64,000 bases of DNA from Anaeramoeba flamelloides (lineage: Eukaryota > Metamonada > Anaeramoebidae): the NCBI GenBank assembly GCA_027625915.1, contig JANTQA010000036.1:10189001-10253000 (forward strand). The letters are read 5' to 3'. Numbering within the stretch: position 1 is the stretch's first letter; the number at the start of each line of letters is the position of its first letter. The translations under genes were made by a program, and so were the position numbers. This document shows, one piece after another, positions 1 to 10,549 of the stretch. The notes below the pieces were generated by a model. The model saw only the letters and a program-made list of their open reading frames with translations, was not told the DNA's origin and made no database searches.

Positions 1-465
1 AAAAATGCTATCAAAAAAAAATCAAACATTTGCTAATTTTTCACTTTTTGATAACTTCACTTATAATAACACTGTTGCTTAATAAAAAATCTTTGATCAA
101 AAATTATTTTTCAAGATATTTTACAATTTAAGTTGGAAAATTCAATTTTCCAGACCCGATTAAGATTTTTTTCAAATTTAATAGCAAAAAATGTTGAAAA
201 TATTTTTTACACCGTTAAGAGGTAATAATCATATATTTTAAAAGTATTTTAAATTTATTAAATATCTTTCCAATGGATAACCAATTATTTTGACTATTAT
301 GGAATTATTTATTGATATATATTGAAAAAAATATTTTTTTTTTGATTTTTTGTTAGTTTTTTTTTAATTTTTCTAAATAAAACTGAAAATTTATTGAGAT
401 TTTGGTTTATTTCAAAAAGTAAAAAAAACCACCGTTAACTTTTCCAGAATTTTAAAGAATACCCC

Positions 466-656
466 CAGTTCCACTTTTAAGACTCAAACTTTTAAAGAAA
501 TTTAAGGCACAAAAAAATCCCAAATAAAAGCACATTTTTTTAATTTTTTTTTTCAAATTATTTTCCTCGAATTTGAATTTTGTACCTTAATTTGAGATTA
601 TTTTTGTATCTTAAATTTCGTTGAGAGTTTGAAACTTAAAAACAGAACTGACTGTA
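466..656. repeat. Foldback element, family C copy 1
   Basis: Nearly palindromic 190-bp element. Its ends read CAGTTCCACTTTTAAG and the reverse complement, and the core repeats the idea of GGCACAAAAAAATC in both orientations. It matches four other copies in this window (2264, 40955, 43341, 50101). This copy is one of the more diverged. It has no coding capacity and is best read as a non-autonomous DNA transposon. Confidence 0.8.
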
Positions 657-854
657 GAGTAAAATCCTTAATTTTTCTCAAATCTTTTGAATTCTGAAAA
701 ACCACATTTCGCTTTTTTTTTTTAATTTGAGAAAATCAAAGACAATTTCAAAAATATTCTTTTAATCTTTTAAAATAAAAAAGGCTAAGTACTTGATGGC
801 AGCATACGGGCACTTATAATAATTATCTTTTGGTATTTTTATTCTCTATTTCAG

Positions 855-1080
855 TTTTCTTAGATGATCGCAGCATTTTCAAAATTATTAGTTATTAACC
901 ATCAATATAAATATCTCCAAGTTGAATTAAACAAAAATTCTTTCTTCAGTTTATTTGGAATTTTTTACCCGGAAAATGCCTTTTTTGAGAGAATCGAGCC
1001 TTTTAAAAAAGGTAGCTAAACTATCAACAATAAATAAAATAGCTCATGAATTTGAAATTCTGGAATTTTGATTATATTAT
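855..1080 (+). other. Coding-like relic with splice-like borders
   Basis: Two short islands of more balanced base composition follow good acceptors (ttatttcag-type at 854 and ttctttcttcag at 949). From 950 one frame reads PENAFFERIEPFKK and then a second frame reads KVAKLSTINKIAHEFE to a stop near 1077. The IEPF plus L(S/T) pattern resembles the exon-like segment at 4626-4817 (IEPFRLMKDLTSKAN). I infer a decayed, frame-slipped relative of that exon. The family is not recognised, and chance cannot be excluded in so short a stretch. Confidence 0.25.
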
Positions 1081-1600
1081 TAATAAACTTTATTATTCAA
1101 AATATAAAGTTTATGAAAGGAGTGAATTTATCTAACTGTATTGTTTTTTCAATTATATTTCTTCATTCTAGGGTATGTAAACTTGTAATCTGAATACATT
1201 AGCTCATAGCAATCTAAAATGGCAGATGTAAAAATATTTTGAGGTACAAATATAGTAACCACTCATTTTTTTCAGAATCAAAACAAGATTCTAAAGCGTG
1301 AGAGAAAAATAGGAGATCAGAGTATTTTCCATTGAAATTCAAAAAACACACTTGTATAAAAATAAAAACCGATAAATTCCAAATAATTATAAAAATTTTT
1401 ATTTTTATTTCTATATTTCAAAATCTTAATACTCAACTTTTAAAACAACTCTTTATAAAGAATATTTTGAATGAAAACGAATTTTATAAAAATTTGAAAC
1501 ATTTAAACCAATAAAATGCTTTCTACAAGACTTGAGTAAAAAAAAATTACAGAATGAAAAATCAAGTAAAAATTTTCAAATATTTATTTGAATTTATCAG

Positions 1601-1666
1601 TATATTAAGGAATGGGACACCCAACGAACTTGTAATTTAGAACCCAAATATCGCCCTTTCATGTAG
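1601..1666 (+). other. Possible terminal exon or relic
   Basis: After an AG at 1599-1600, 21 codons run open to TAG: YIKEWDTQRTC, then NLEPKYRPFM. The residue mix (W, R, C, P, D) is unlike random translation of the surrounding AT-rich DNA. No partner exon was proven. The rest of 1081-4254, apart from repeat C2, shows nothing I can support, except another possible exon at 2996-3058 (LAKKMTNEYIVKDD, ending at a stop). Confidence 0.2.
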
Positions 1667-2263
1667 AGTTCAAGGATTAAGTTCTTGTATTGAAGAATAA
1701 ATAAAACTTTTTTTTTTGAGGAAAAATTGTGGTTTTGCTGTTATTTTTTTTTTTTCATTTTTTTTTTATTTTTGATAAATTACTAATTATGAAATTCTCA
1801 TTAAAATTCGTATTTATGCTTTACAAAATTATTTAATTTCTTTAAGTAATTAGTAAATATTTACAATTACTTTTTAGAGTCAGGAAACTAATTACAATAA
1901 TGATAATCATGATGGTATTTTTCAAAACTTGTAATTTAAAATTTTGAAGCTTAACAAAAGATTAAAACAAAAAAAAATTAAATAACTTAATATTTAATAT
2001 TTTGATGAGTCTTTTATTACTATAAAAAACAATATATTGGGATTTTTAAATATATTTGAAGTATTAATCTATAATGAAATAATTGTAAACCTTGAAATTT
2101 CAGTCAAAAGAACCAAATTAATACATGTTTTACATCATTAGATTTCTTGTTATCATAATATAAATTGTGTTTCGATTTTATATAATATCTAAACATTAAT
2201 CAATCAAAGAAATCCACAATGTAAAAAAAGTAAATCTGTCATTTGTTTCTTAAAGTTCTATTA

Positions 2264-2459
2264 CATTCAGGTCCATTTTTAAGACACAAACTGCTACGAA
2301 ATTTAAGGCACAAAAAAAAATCTCAAATTAAGACACAAAATTCAGATTCTAGTAAAATAAATTGTAAAAAAAAAAATTACAAATTTTGTGCCTTAATTTG
2401 AGATTTTTTTGTACCTTAAATTTCGATGAAAGTTTGTGACTTAAAAATGAAACTGACTG
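2264..2459. repeat. Foldback element, family C copy 2
   Basis: 196-bp palindromic element, the same family as 43341-43537, flanked by TA on both sides. Inner arms contain AAATTTAAGGCACAAA and its complement. There is no open reading frame. Confidence 0.85.
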
Positions 2460-4414
2460 TATTAAAAAAAAGCTCTCAAAATCAAACATATCATTAAATA
2501 ATTTATCTCAAAAGTTAAAGTTAATTTTTTAGAATTAAGAAAAAAAAACAAAAAATTGTAAAAAAAAATGAGAAAATTAGGAAAAATTTTAGACGAATTG
2601 ATTAACTAATATTAATTTTTACTGAAAATATCAAGGTTTTTAATATTAAAAATTGATTTGAACTTATATATACTATTTTTGAGTGAATTAGGTATTGCAT
2701 TAGAAGAAAGAAAAAAAAAAAACATTTATTTTGGAACGGGGGTTTTATAACCGGGAAGGAGATTTTTTTACTGTAGTATAAAAATATTTCTGTTAATTAA
2801 TAATTGCGAAATTTATGATTTTGAACATAAATTTCGAATCATAAAATTTTGGATATAATGAAATTTGTTGTGTATTTAGACTCCTTCTCCAAGTAGAAAA
2901 ATTAAAATTTTTTCAATTTTAATTCTTCAATACCAAACTGTAACCCCTTAAACTATAGAAGAAAAAAAAATATTTAGATTATCATTTTCTTCTAGACTTG
3001 GCTAAAAAAATGACAAACGAATATATTGTCAAAGATGATTTAATTCACTTATACTAACAATCAACTTCTTGCCACTTGTTCACTCTTTCAATTTGGCTAT
3101 TTTCAAATATTAATTATTATTTTTTGTTATTAAAAATAACTTTTTAGAATGATGGCGAGAGTTTCTAATTATTAAAATCAGAAGAATTGTGGGATAAATC
3201 AAAAAACTAAATTTTCTGTCAATCAAGTATAGCAGCTTATACTAATTTTCGAAAAAAGTGAAAATTAAAAGAGTCTTTTAATCATCTGACTTACCCAATT
3301 TGAATGTTTTTAACAAATAATAAAAATTAAACAATATCAGTTGAAAATAACTAGATCAAATTGATCAATTTGTTTGAGTTTGATAATTTATCGATAATTA
3401 TTGGAAGTTCTTTGTAGAGTGAAAATTTTTCAAATTTATTAATAAAAATTTTTAGGATTCTTTACATTTTTTGTTATTTATTTTTTTTCTATAAAAATTG
3501 GAAATATATTTGTTTGTTTTTTGTTTTTTATTTTAATTATTAGTATTTACTATCGGGTTTCAAATAATATCTCTTGCAATTTTGTTCATTTCTCAAAAAT
3601 AAGTAAATTATAATTATCTCTCGGTGAAATTTCAAATATTAGCTATCGGAATTATTATCACCATATTTTATTGAATTCACCAAAATAACCCTAGATATTT
3701 AACACAATAACAATTTTTCGAATCCCATCTTTTAATAAGACATTTTCTTTGATTGCCAATTATTAAAAATTTGAAAGATTTTGACTATTTTCAAGATCTC
3801 TTGAAAAATTACTTTTTCGATTTCGATAATAAAGTAGATTTAAATTGTGTTTGTTGATTTGATTGAAAATAATACAAATTAATATTTTTTCAAGTATAGT
3901 ATTTCTTTCAATAGTTTTCTCTTTTCATTTTGGGCTCTATTAATGATTTTAATTAACAAACACATAAAGTTTTTTTGATTTTTTGACTTTATATATATAT
4001 TAAGTTATATTTCATATTGTTATTTTTCTCTCTTTTTAAATCAGAATCTGGATTAAACAATGTAAATCTTGATTTCCAACATTAAACCTCACCCCCTAGG
4101 ATGAAAATTCGGGGAATATAAGTTTTTTTTTATTGAAAAATAACAATTATTTAAACGACATTATTTTTGTAAAACAAAAAAGAAATTAAATGGGCTTTCA
4201 AGAGTTTGTTTTGAATAAGGAAAAAAAAAAAAAAATTTTTTTTGGATTAGAGTACTTTAAATTAATTTGTTTCAAAATTAATAGATCAAAATTTTTATTC
4301 CGCTTTCCAAAAAAGTTTTAATTTAAAAATCATAGTACTGTGTCAAATTTTTAATTCTTAAATCCAGCTGAAATTATTAATTTACCTTTGAGAATTGGGA
4401 ACTTTGATGATTTA

Positions 4415-4890
4415 CAGTTGTATAACTAACCCGTGTTTTTTATTTTAACCCATTACTAAAATTTAACTCATGCAAAAAATATTGACTGGCTGTAGAAATA
4501 AAAGAAACAAATCAATGGGTTGGAAACAGTATATAAACAAGAAATAGGGTACTTTAAATAAATTTTAAAAAAGAATTATGAAGATAATGAAAGATTAAAA
4601 AGTAATTTTTTGACAAAAAAATGAGCAAAATTTCATTTTTTTGATTTTTGATAAAAACAAAATTAAATCTCACAAATTTTATAAATATGACAAAATTTTT
4701 GAAACAAAAGCATTTAATATAATTGAGCCATTTAGGTTAATGAAAGATCTAACCTCTAAAGCCAATTTGGATCTGAACCAAGAATCTATAAGTGATTTCC
4801 TATCTTCAAAGACCCAAGTATGAAAAAAAAACTTGAGTTAAATTTTAGTAATGGGTTAAAGGTTGTAAACATGGGTTATTTACGCCACTA
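4415..4890. mobile_element. TIR element family D, copy 1, enclosing an exon-like segment
   Basis: Terminal inverted repeats of about 55 bp at 4415-4472 and 4832-4890 share a 27-base identical core containing AACCCATTACTAAAATTT. TA flanks are at 4413-4414 and 4891-4892. The left arm recurs at 37818 (copy D2) as CAGTAACGTAAATAACCCATG. The interior holds about 60 codons of protein-like sequence ending in a splice-donor-like GTATGA. D1 is nested inside E1, so it is the younger of the two. Either the element captured a gene fragment or the segment is its own remnant coding sequence. Confidence 0.7.
4626..4817 (+). other. Exon-like segment, possible upstream exon of the SH3 gene
   Basis: Open frame of 64 codons with coding-like residues: KIFETKAFNIIEPF, then RLMKDLTSKANLDLNQES and ISDFLSSKTQ. 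It ends in phase 0 at a GTATGA donor. The SH3 exon acceptor at 5894-5895 is also phase 0, so the two could be joined across a 1078-bp intron. There is no clear ATG and only a weak acceptor (AG at 4624-4625). It lies wholly between the inverted arms of D1, so it may instead be transposon cargo. The domain is unrecognised. Confidence 0.35.
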
Positions 4891-5913
4891 TATTTTCATT
4901 TTTTATGGATGATTTATGATTTTTTTGTAAAGCGGAATAAAAATTTTGATCTTTTTATTTTACAATTAACAGTATCACACTATTTTAATTTAACAAACTT
5001 GGTACATTTTTTGTATTTATTTTCTTTCTCTTTAAAAAATCGTGATTATCTTTTTTAAAAAATAATTTTCTTTGATGGAAAAATTGGTTTTTTTTCAAAA
5101 TAAGAAAAGAAAATTGAATTTCCAATTTTTCTCATTTTGGTAACCCTTCAATTAATCACAACTTTTTGAAAATTATCATTCGTGTACTTTTTACAGACTT
5201 GGAAAGGTATTTAAACACCTATTTGAGTAAATGACTCTAATATGACAGATTAATTTATTCTTCAGTTATCGAAATTTTACAAATTTTTAAAAATTCTTTT
5301 TCTCGATTTCATTTTGTTGGAAGAATTAAAAACACTTTTATGCTTTCAGTTTTATTTTTCCAGTAAGAGTTTTTTCCGATCAATTAGAATTCTAACTGTT
5401 AAGATTTTTTACAAAATATTGCTTTGAATAAGAAATGGGAAAAGTGTTATGGGATCATATTCATTTTCAATTTCCTTTTCCAAATTGAGTAATAAGTAAA
5501 GTCTATTTTTCTGAAAACTCTCTTTGTTAAAACATCAAAAAGTAAAATGAAGTGAAACTATTTACTTCATTGAATAACAATTTCCGTTATGAACTTACTG
5601 AAAAAAATGTAAAGTTTAATTGGTCTTATGTTATTGTATAACAAAAATCTAAAATAAACCATTTGGAAAATTTAATTTCGAAAATCGAAAAAAAACAATA
5701 ATTTATTTTTGGTCCATTAAACCAATAATTGCTTTGTTAACAAAAAACCAAAGTATTGTTTTTCAAATTTCCAATGAGAATGAAGGTCTTACCTTTTAAG
5801 AATTCACAATTACAGTTTTTTTTTTTTTCAAATTGGTTGAACTTTGGATTACTAAATCTCCAAACAAAACATTTTTTTATTTTTCTAATGTTTAGAATTT
5901 CAAAAGCCAAAAA

Positions 5914-7603
5914 ATGAAAAGAACAACACTCCTTGACTATTATGCAAACAAAAAAGAAATTTTAAACTTTCTGTGTGGTGACTTGATTGAGATTCTTGAC
6001 AAAAAAGCACCAGAAAATTGGATATACGGACGCAACACAAGAACAAATGCTAATGGAATATTTCCTCGTATGAATTTTTTATTTATTTATCCATAGTTGA
6101 TCGAATGTTTCTTTTTGGCTTTAAATATTGGAGAAATTGTATTCTTGAATTGTTTTCTAAAAATCCTTTTTGTGTTCTTCATCACAAAAAAAAAAAAAAC
6201 AAAAAAATATGGATGTTTCAAAATGTAGGCTCTAAATGTTTTTAAAAAGTTAACCAAACCTCTACAAAGAGTAAATCAAACAAAACAAGCAATAATTTTT
6301 AAAACTTCGTGTAATCTCTTTTCTCAAATAGCAGCCTTACATCCACACTCTTTAATTTTTTTTTTTTTTTATTGGTTTGGTATGGAGATCAGTTAAAATC
6401 CAAGCAATTTACCATCAAAAAAACAACAAAAAATATAAAAAAAAACTCTACTAATTTCTCCTTCATTTGTTAAAAAATAAAATTTGAAGAGTAATTGCTT
6501 TGAGTTTCCTGTTAGATAAAATTAAATTAGCACTGTCTGTCGATATTTCCAAAAAATAAAGTGCACCATTTCTGTCAAGTGCGACTTCGAATCCAAATTG
6601 AATTACTTTTCAAAATGAGCCTAATGGGTTCAAACTTGTATTTGAAATTTTTTTAATTTCAGGAATTAGCGTCGAACAAGGAGAAGAATGAAAATAAAGT
6701 ATTCTGATATTGAGGGTAAACCACATTAGTGCTGCCATAACTCAAACGTCTCTAAAAATTCAATTAGTAAAGTGGTACTCTTTGTTTCAATCTCATCTAT
6801 TAAATATGATCTTTGTATTAGTAAAAAAAACCAACAATTTTTGAAACAAAATCTGCATTTCAAACAAATTTAAATGATATGAATTATCAATACCCAGACT
6901 CCTAAATTGAAAATGATCTTTCAAAAATTATTCTTGAAGTGTAGATTAGTTACTAACAAATTTAATAATCAAAGAATAAATAATTAAACAATAGATTTTT
7001 TTGACAAATTATTTCTAAAATATTGAAAATCTACCTATGTTACAATTAACTTTCTAAAAAAGAAACAAAACTAACCAATCTTTGGGTTTTTATATTGTTG
7101 ATTATTGAGTGAATCTTTGAAATTAAAAAATTAAAAAAATAGTTACTTATAATGGTTCTCTAAATTTTAATAACTAAACACCAGAATAGTATTATTTAGG
7201 TTTCAATATTTAGATTTGGAAAAATGAATTAAAAAAAAAATTTTCTAAAAATTCCAATTTTTAGATTGTTAACATTAGTAAAAAAACTAATCATTTATTA
7301 TTCGATAATATTTATAATAAATTTTTAGAATCATTTGATATTTGAATGACACTCATGTTATTTACTTTCCACTACAACACACTTTAATTATAGGTGAATA
7401 TATGATGATTCTAACTCCACAAAATAACATTTTCATACTGATATTTGGAATTTAAATGTGATAAAATTTCAACTCGTTATCATTTTTTGTTTTACAATTT
7501 GTTTCAAAATTCTTTTTATTTAGGAATCTTAGTTCACCCAAGATACACAAAAAATATTCAAGAAAAAGACCAAAATACAAAAGAAAAAGTGCCAAACAAA
7601 TAA
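5914..7603 (+). CDS. Small SH3-domain protein, two exons (5914-6067, 7524-7603)
   Basis: Exon 5914-6067 encodes most of an SH3 domain: TTLLDYYANKKEILNF (the ALYDY-like start), GDLIEIL, then NWIYGRNTRTNANGIFP. It stops in phase 1 at a GTATGA donor (CCT C|GTATGA). The terminal exon after the tttttatttag acceptor restores the frame exactly: C+GA gives Arg, producing GIFPRILVHPRY, which completes the last SH3 strand, followed by a Lys/Glu tail and TAA. This gives 77 residues if translation starts at ATG 5914. An AG at 5894-5895 directly upstream opens the same frame, so a longer protein with upstream exons (perhaps 4626-4817) is possible. SH3 domains bind proline-rich ligands in signalling and cytoskeletal complexes. 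The 1456-bp intron contains repeat F1. The two-exon join is supported by phase and domain logic; the true 5' end is not known. Confidence 0.65.
6463..6605 (-). other. Antisense coding-like segment inside the SH3 intron
   Basis: Forty-eight codons are open on the minus strand, reading VIQFGFEVALDRNGALYF and LEISTDSANLILSNRK before TGA. The residue mix is protein-like and the segment is less AT-rich than its surroundings. There is no ATG, an AG lies just upstream at 6607-6606, and no partner exon was found. It may be a relic exon or chance. Confidence 0.2.
6662..7420 (+). repeat. Family F repeat, copy 1 (intronic)
   Basis: About 750 bp, alignable along nearly its whole length with 8121-8871, starting GGAATTAGCGTC against GGGATTAGCGTC. 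Shared landmarks include ACCACATTAGTGCT near the left end. It lies wholly in the intron of the SH3 gene. Its ends are more eroded than in copy 2 and no target duplication is clear. Confidence 0.75.
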
Positions 7604-8120
7604 ATAGAGATCACAAATAACAATATACGACTTTGTCATTTCTTAGTCGTAAAAAAGGAAATTTGCATTGAAAATTTCTTCCCATTTATTATTCAAATAC
7701 CAGTAAAGAAATTTTTTATTTTCAATACAAACAGTGGTATATTTTTAATTTTATCTTATCGTGCGTGAAAAAAGGAAAAAAAAAAGATTGTAAACTCTAT
7801 TTTGATTTTTATAGTTATCAAAAACCTAGTTCAATCGGAAAAATATTACCATTATTGTTAATTGAAAAACAAATCGAACAAATATTGATTTTAGCTTTTT
7901 AAAAAAATATTGAAATATCCTGGAAAAATTTATATATATATATATATATTCAAGGCCCTTAACTTGGCTATATTCTGATTTTCTAACTCATAATTAGAAT
8001 TACAAATATTTTCTTGAAATAATTTGTGTATTTTCAGATGAAATATAAACAAATTTTCATCTGGTATTCTTTTCCCTTTTTTTTACAAAGTTATTATTAT
8101 ACAGTAACATCCGGGCTTAA

Positions 8121-8871
8121 GGGATTAGCGTCTACCAAGGAGAAGCCTAGGATCAAAGAATGTTGTTATTGGGTTTAACCACATTAGTGCTACATGGTTC
8201 AAATGTCTCTAAAAAATCAATTAGTCAAGTAGTAATATTTGTTGATCTCATCAATTAAAAATGATCCTTGTATTAGTAAAAAAATTCCAACAATTTCAGA
8301 ATAAAATCTGCATTTCGCCATAAATTTAAAGGTTGAATTATCAATATACAGACTACAAAGTCACAAAATATCTTTCTTAAATTTGTGGTGAAATGTAGAT
8401 TAGTTACTAAAAAATTCGTTTTTTTTTATAAATTAAATAATTAATGAAAAGTTTTTTGACAAATTATTTCTCAAATCATTGAAATATATTGATGATACAA
8501 TTAGCTTTATCAAAACCATACAAAACTAATCAGTCTTTGTGCTTTTATGTTGATGATTATTGAGTTAATCTTTGAAATTAAAAAAATAAAAAAATAGTTC
8601 CTTTTCGAAGTTCTAAATCTAAATTATAAAATACCAGAATACTGTATTTTGGATTTACATTTTTAGATTTGGGAAAAGGAATTAAAAAAAAAATAATTTC
8701 AAAAATGAAACTTTTTTAATTGTGATCCTTAGTAAAAAATGTAATAATTTATTGTGCAATAAGATTTATAAAAGATTTTTTAGAACTATTTGAGCCATGG
8801 CACACTAATATCATTTACGCCCAATAACAACATACTTTGATAATAGAGAAATCTAGGGTGACGCTAATCCC
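8121..8871 (+). mobile_element. Family F element, copy 2, with TTAA flanks
   Basis: A 751-bp element with matched ends: GGGATTAGCGTC at the left and GACGCTAATCCC at the right. Each end is bounded by TTAA (8117-8120 and 8872-8875). It matches 6662-7420 in direct orientation and about 50401-51060 inverted. No transposase reading frame is present. A TTAA duplication is the hallmark of piggyBac-type elements, although the GGG start differs from the usual CCC, so the superfamily is inferred only from the flank. Confidence 0.7.
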
Positions 8872-9446
8872 TTAAAAAACATAATTAATTTGAATCTATA
8901 TCAAACACTATATAAAGAGTTCTGAAATGAATATGAGGCAACTAACATTAACTTAATTTTTTTGAATGAAGATAGTTAGTAAATGAAAAAGCAAACTACT
9001 GAAGTGTAATTTTTTTCCTATTAGACAATAAAATACCACTAATGATTTTTTTTGACAAGAATAATGAATATTTTATTCAATTTATTTTTTTAATTAATAG
9101 TCCTCGTAAACATTCAATTACTATGTTACGATTTCCCCGATTCCTGTAATTAAAATGATTTTAAAAATCATAATCTATATTTTTTATTTTAGAAAGGGAA
9201 ATGAAATTTTTGTTCATATTAATTTTAAATTTAAAGTAAGTGCTCTTAAGGATCGTGTCACTACCATGAATTATTGAAAATTTTTGGTATCTATTGAATT
9301 TAAACATAATTTAAAATATGAAATATCAAATTCTTACAAAAAAGAAAAAAAGAAACACAAATAAAAGAAAAAAAATACTTTTTCATATTTGTATTTAACC
9401 AGCAACTTGATCTGTTGATTTTATGAAATATTATTGAATAAATGGA

Positions 9447-10025
9447 ATATATGTCCCTACAACCCAAAAAACACTAAAAATGGAAAACTGATCAAATACC
9501 TTCCATTAAAAAAATTAAAAAAACTAAATGAAAAAATAAAAATAAATAAAGTTTCCATTTAACTTTTTCTTGAAAACATACTTTGCCAAAATCATTGAAT
9601 TCACAATTTGAAATTATGTATATTTTTATATACACTATCTTATTTTAACTCATTTACTAAAACAAATTCTAAATAATGGAAATTTTATTTTCACAAAAGG
9701 GACTAATTTGGTCTTCAAATGTTTTTTTTATTTATAAATGGTAAAATTAAAAAAAAAGTTAAACTAAAAAGATAAACTCTATGGAAAAATATTCTAATTT
9801 AATATATTAACTTATTCCTCGATTTCAAAATTTTCTCAACCCCAATTTTTCAAAAAAATATAAAAAAGTGCACAGTAATTTCAAAAATATTTTCGATATT
9901 CAAAAGTTGAGAGTGTTTGTATTCTAAAAAATTTATCCTGGTGTTTAATTGAATTAAGTTATAAGCTAGATTTCGAAAAATATTAATCATAAAAAAACAG
10001 TGCTTAATTTTATTAAGGACATATT
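9447..10025 (+). repeat. Family G repeat, copy 1
   Basis: About 580 bp, nearly identical in order and wording to 63211-63800, both in the same orientation 54 kb apart. Landmarks are ATATATGTCCCTAC at the left, AAAAGGGACTAATTTGGTC in the middle and AAGGACATAT at the right. The short ATATGTCC / GGACATAT ends form a small inverted repeat, which suggests a DNA element rather than a segmental copy. Confidence 0.75.
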
Positions 10026-10549
10026 CTTAATTCAACTTAAAAAAAAAAACACTCCTCTCTCACTCACTCACTCTCACCCCCTATCAATAATGTATTGCAA
10101 CTTAATTGCAAATCACTGTTAAACAGTAACTTAAATGTTTACATAATTAGGAAAAAAATTATTAAATGAAATTTGTTGGTTGAAGCATAACTCTAAATTT
10201 ACATTAAAAAAATAAATAAATATTATTTGAATAATTAAATAAGTAAAATCCAAATTAAATATCTAAAAATATTAATTGCTTTTAAAGATCTTGTGTTTTT
10301 TCAACAAATAATTACTAAAATATTTTTGGAAACTTGAAATTAAAATTTTCAATTATTAATTGGAAAATGTTAATAAATTATTTTTGCAAAAAAAAAAAAA
10401 GTTTCTACAAAGTACATCAAAAACAACTTTTTACAATGGAACATAAATAGAATTATTTTCTTAACACAGTTTAAAAAAATTAATTTTACAGTTTATCCAA
10501 ATGAATTTCTAATTTCAAAATTTTAATTTCTATTACCTGATTTAAAAAA

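Larger units (their letters stand above)
4255..4972. mobile_element. TIR element family E, copy 1 (host of nested D1)
   Basis: Outer inverted repeats of about 50 bp: the arm beginning at 4255 contains GATCAAAATTTTTATTCCGC at 4284-4303 and its exact complement lies near 4930-4950. TA flanks both ends (4253-4254 and 4973-4974). A second copy is at 55893-56114 and a partial one near 48222-48370; the partial copy carries the same inner segment AAATCATCAAAGTTCCC in the same order. In this copy element D1 has been inserted into the middle. TA flanks plus short TIRs suggest a Tc1/mariner-type non-autonomous element. Confidence 0.7.
7604..10549. other. Intergenic region with elements F2 and G1
   Basis: Besides F2 and G1 this interval holds a (TA) run at 7931-7949, a pyrimidine-rich stretch with CTCACTCACTC near 10053-10080, and very AT-rich DNA. 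The last 500 bp must contain the promoter of the RasGAP gene, but I recognise no specific motif. No further coding region can be supported. Confidence 0.5.
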
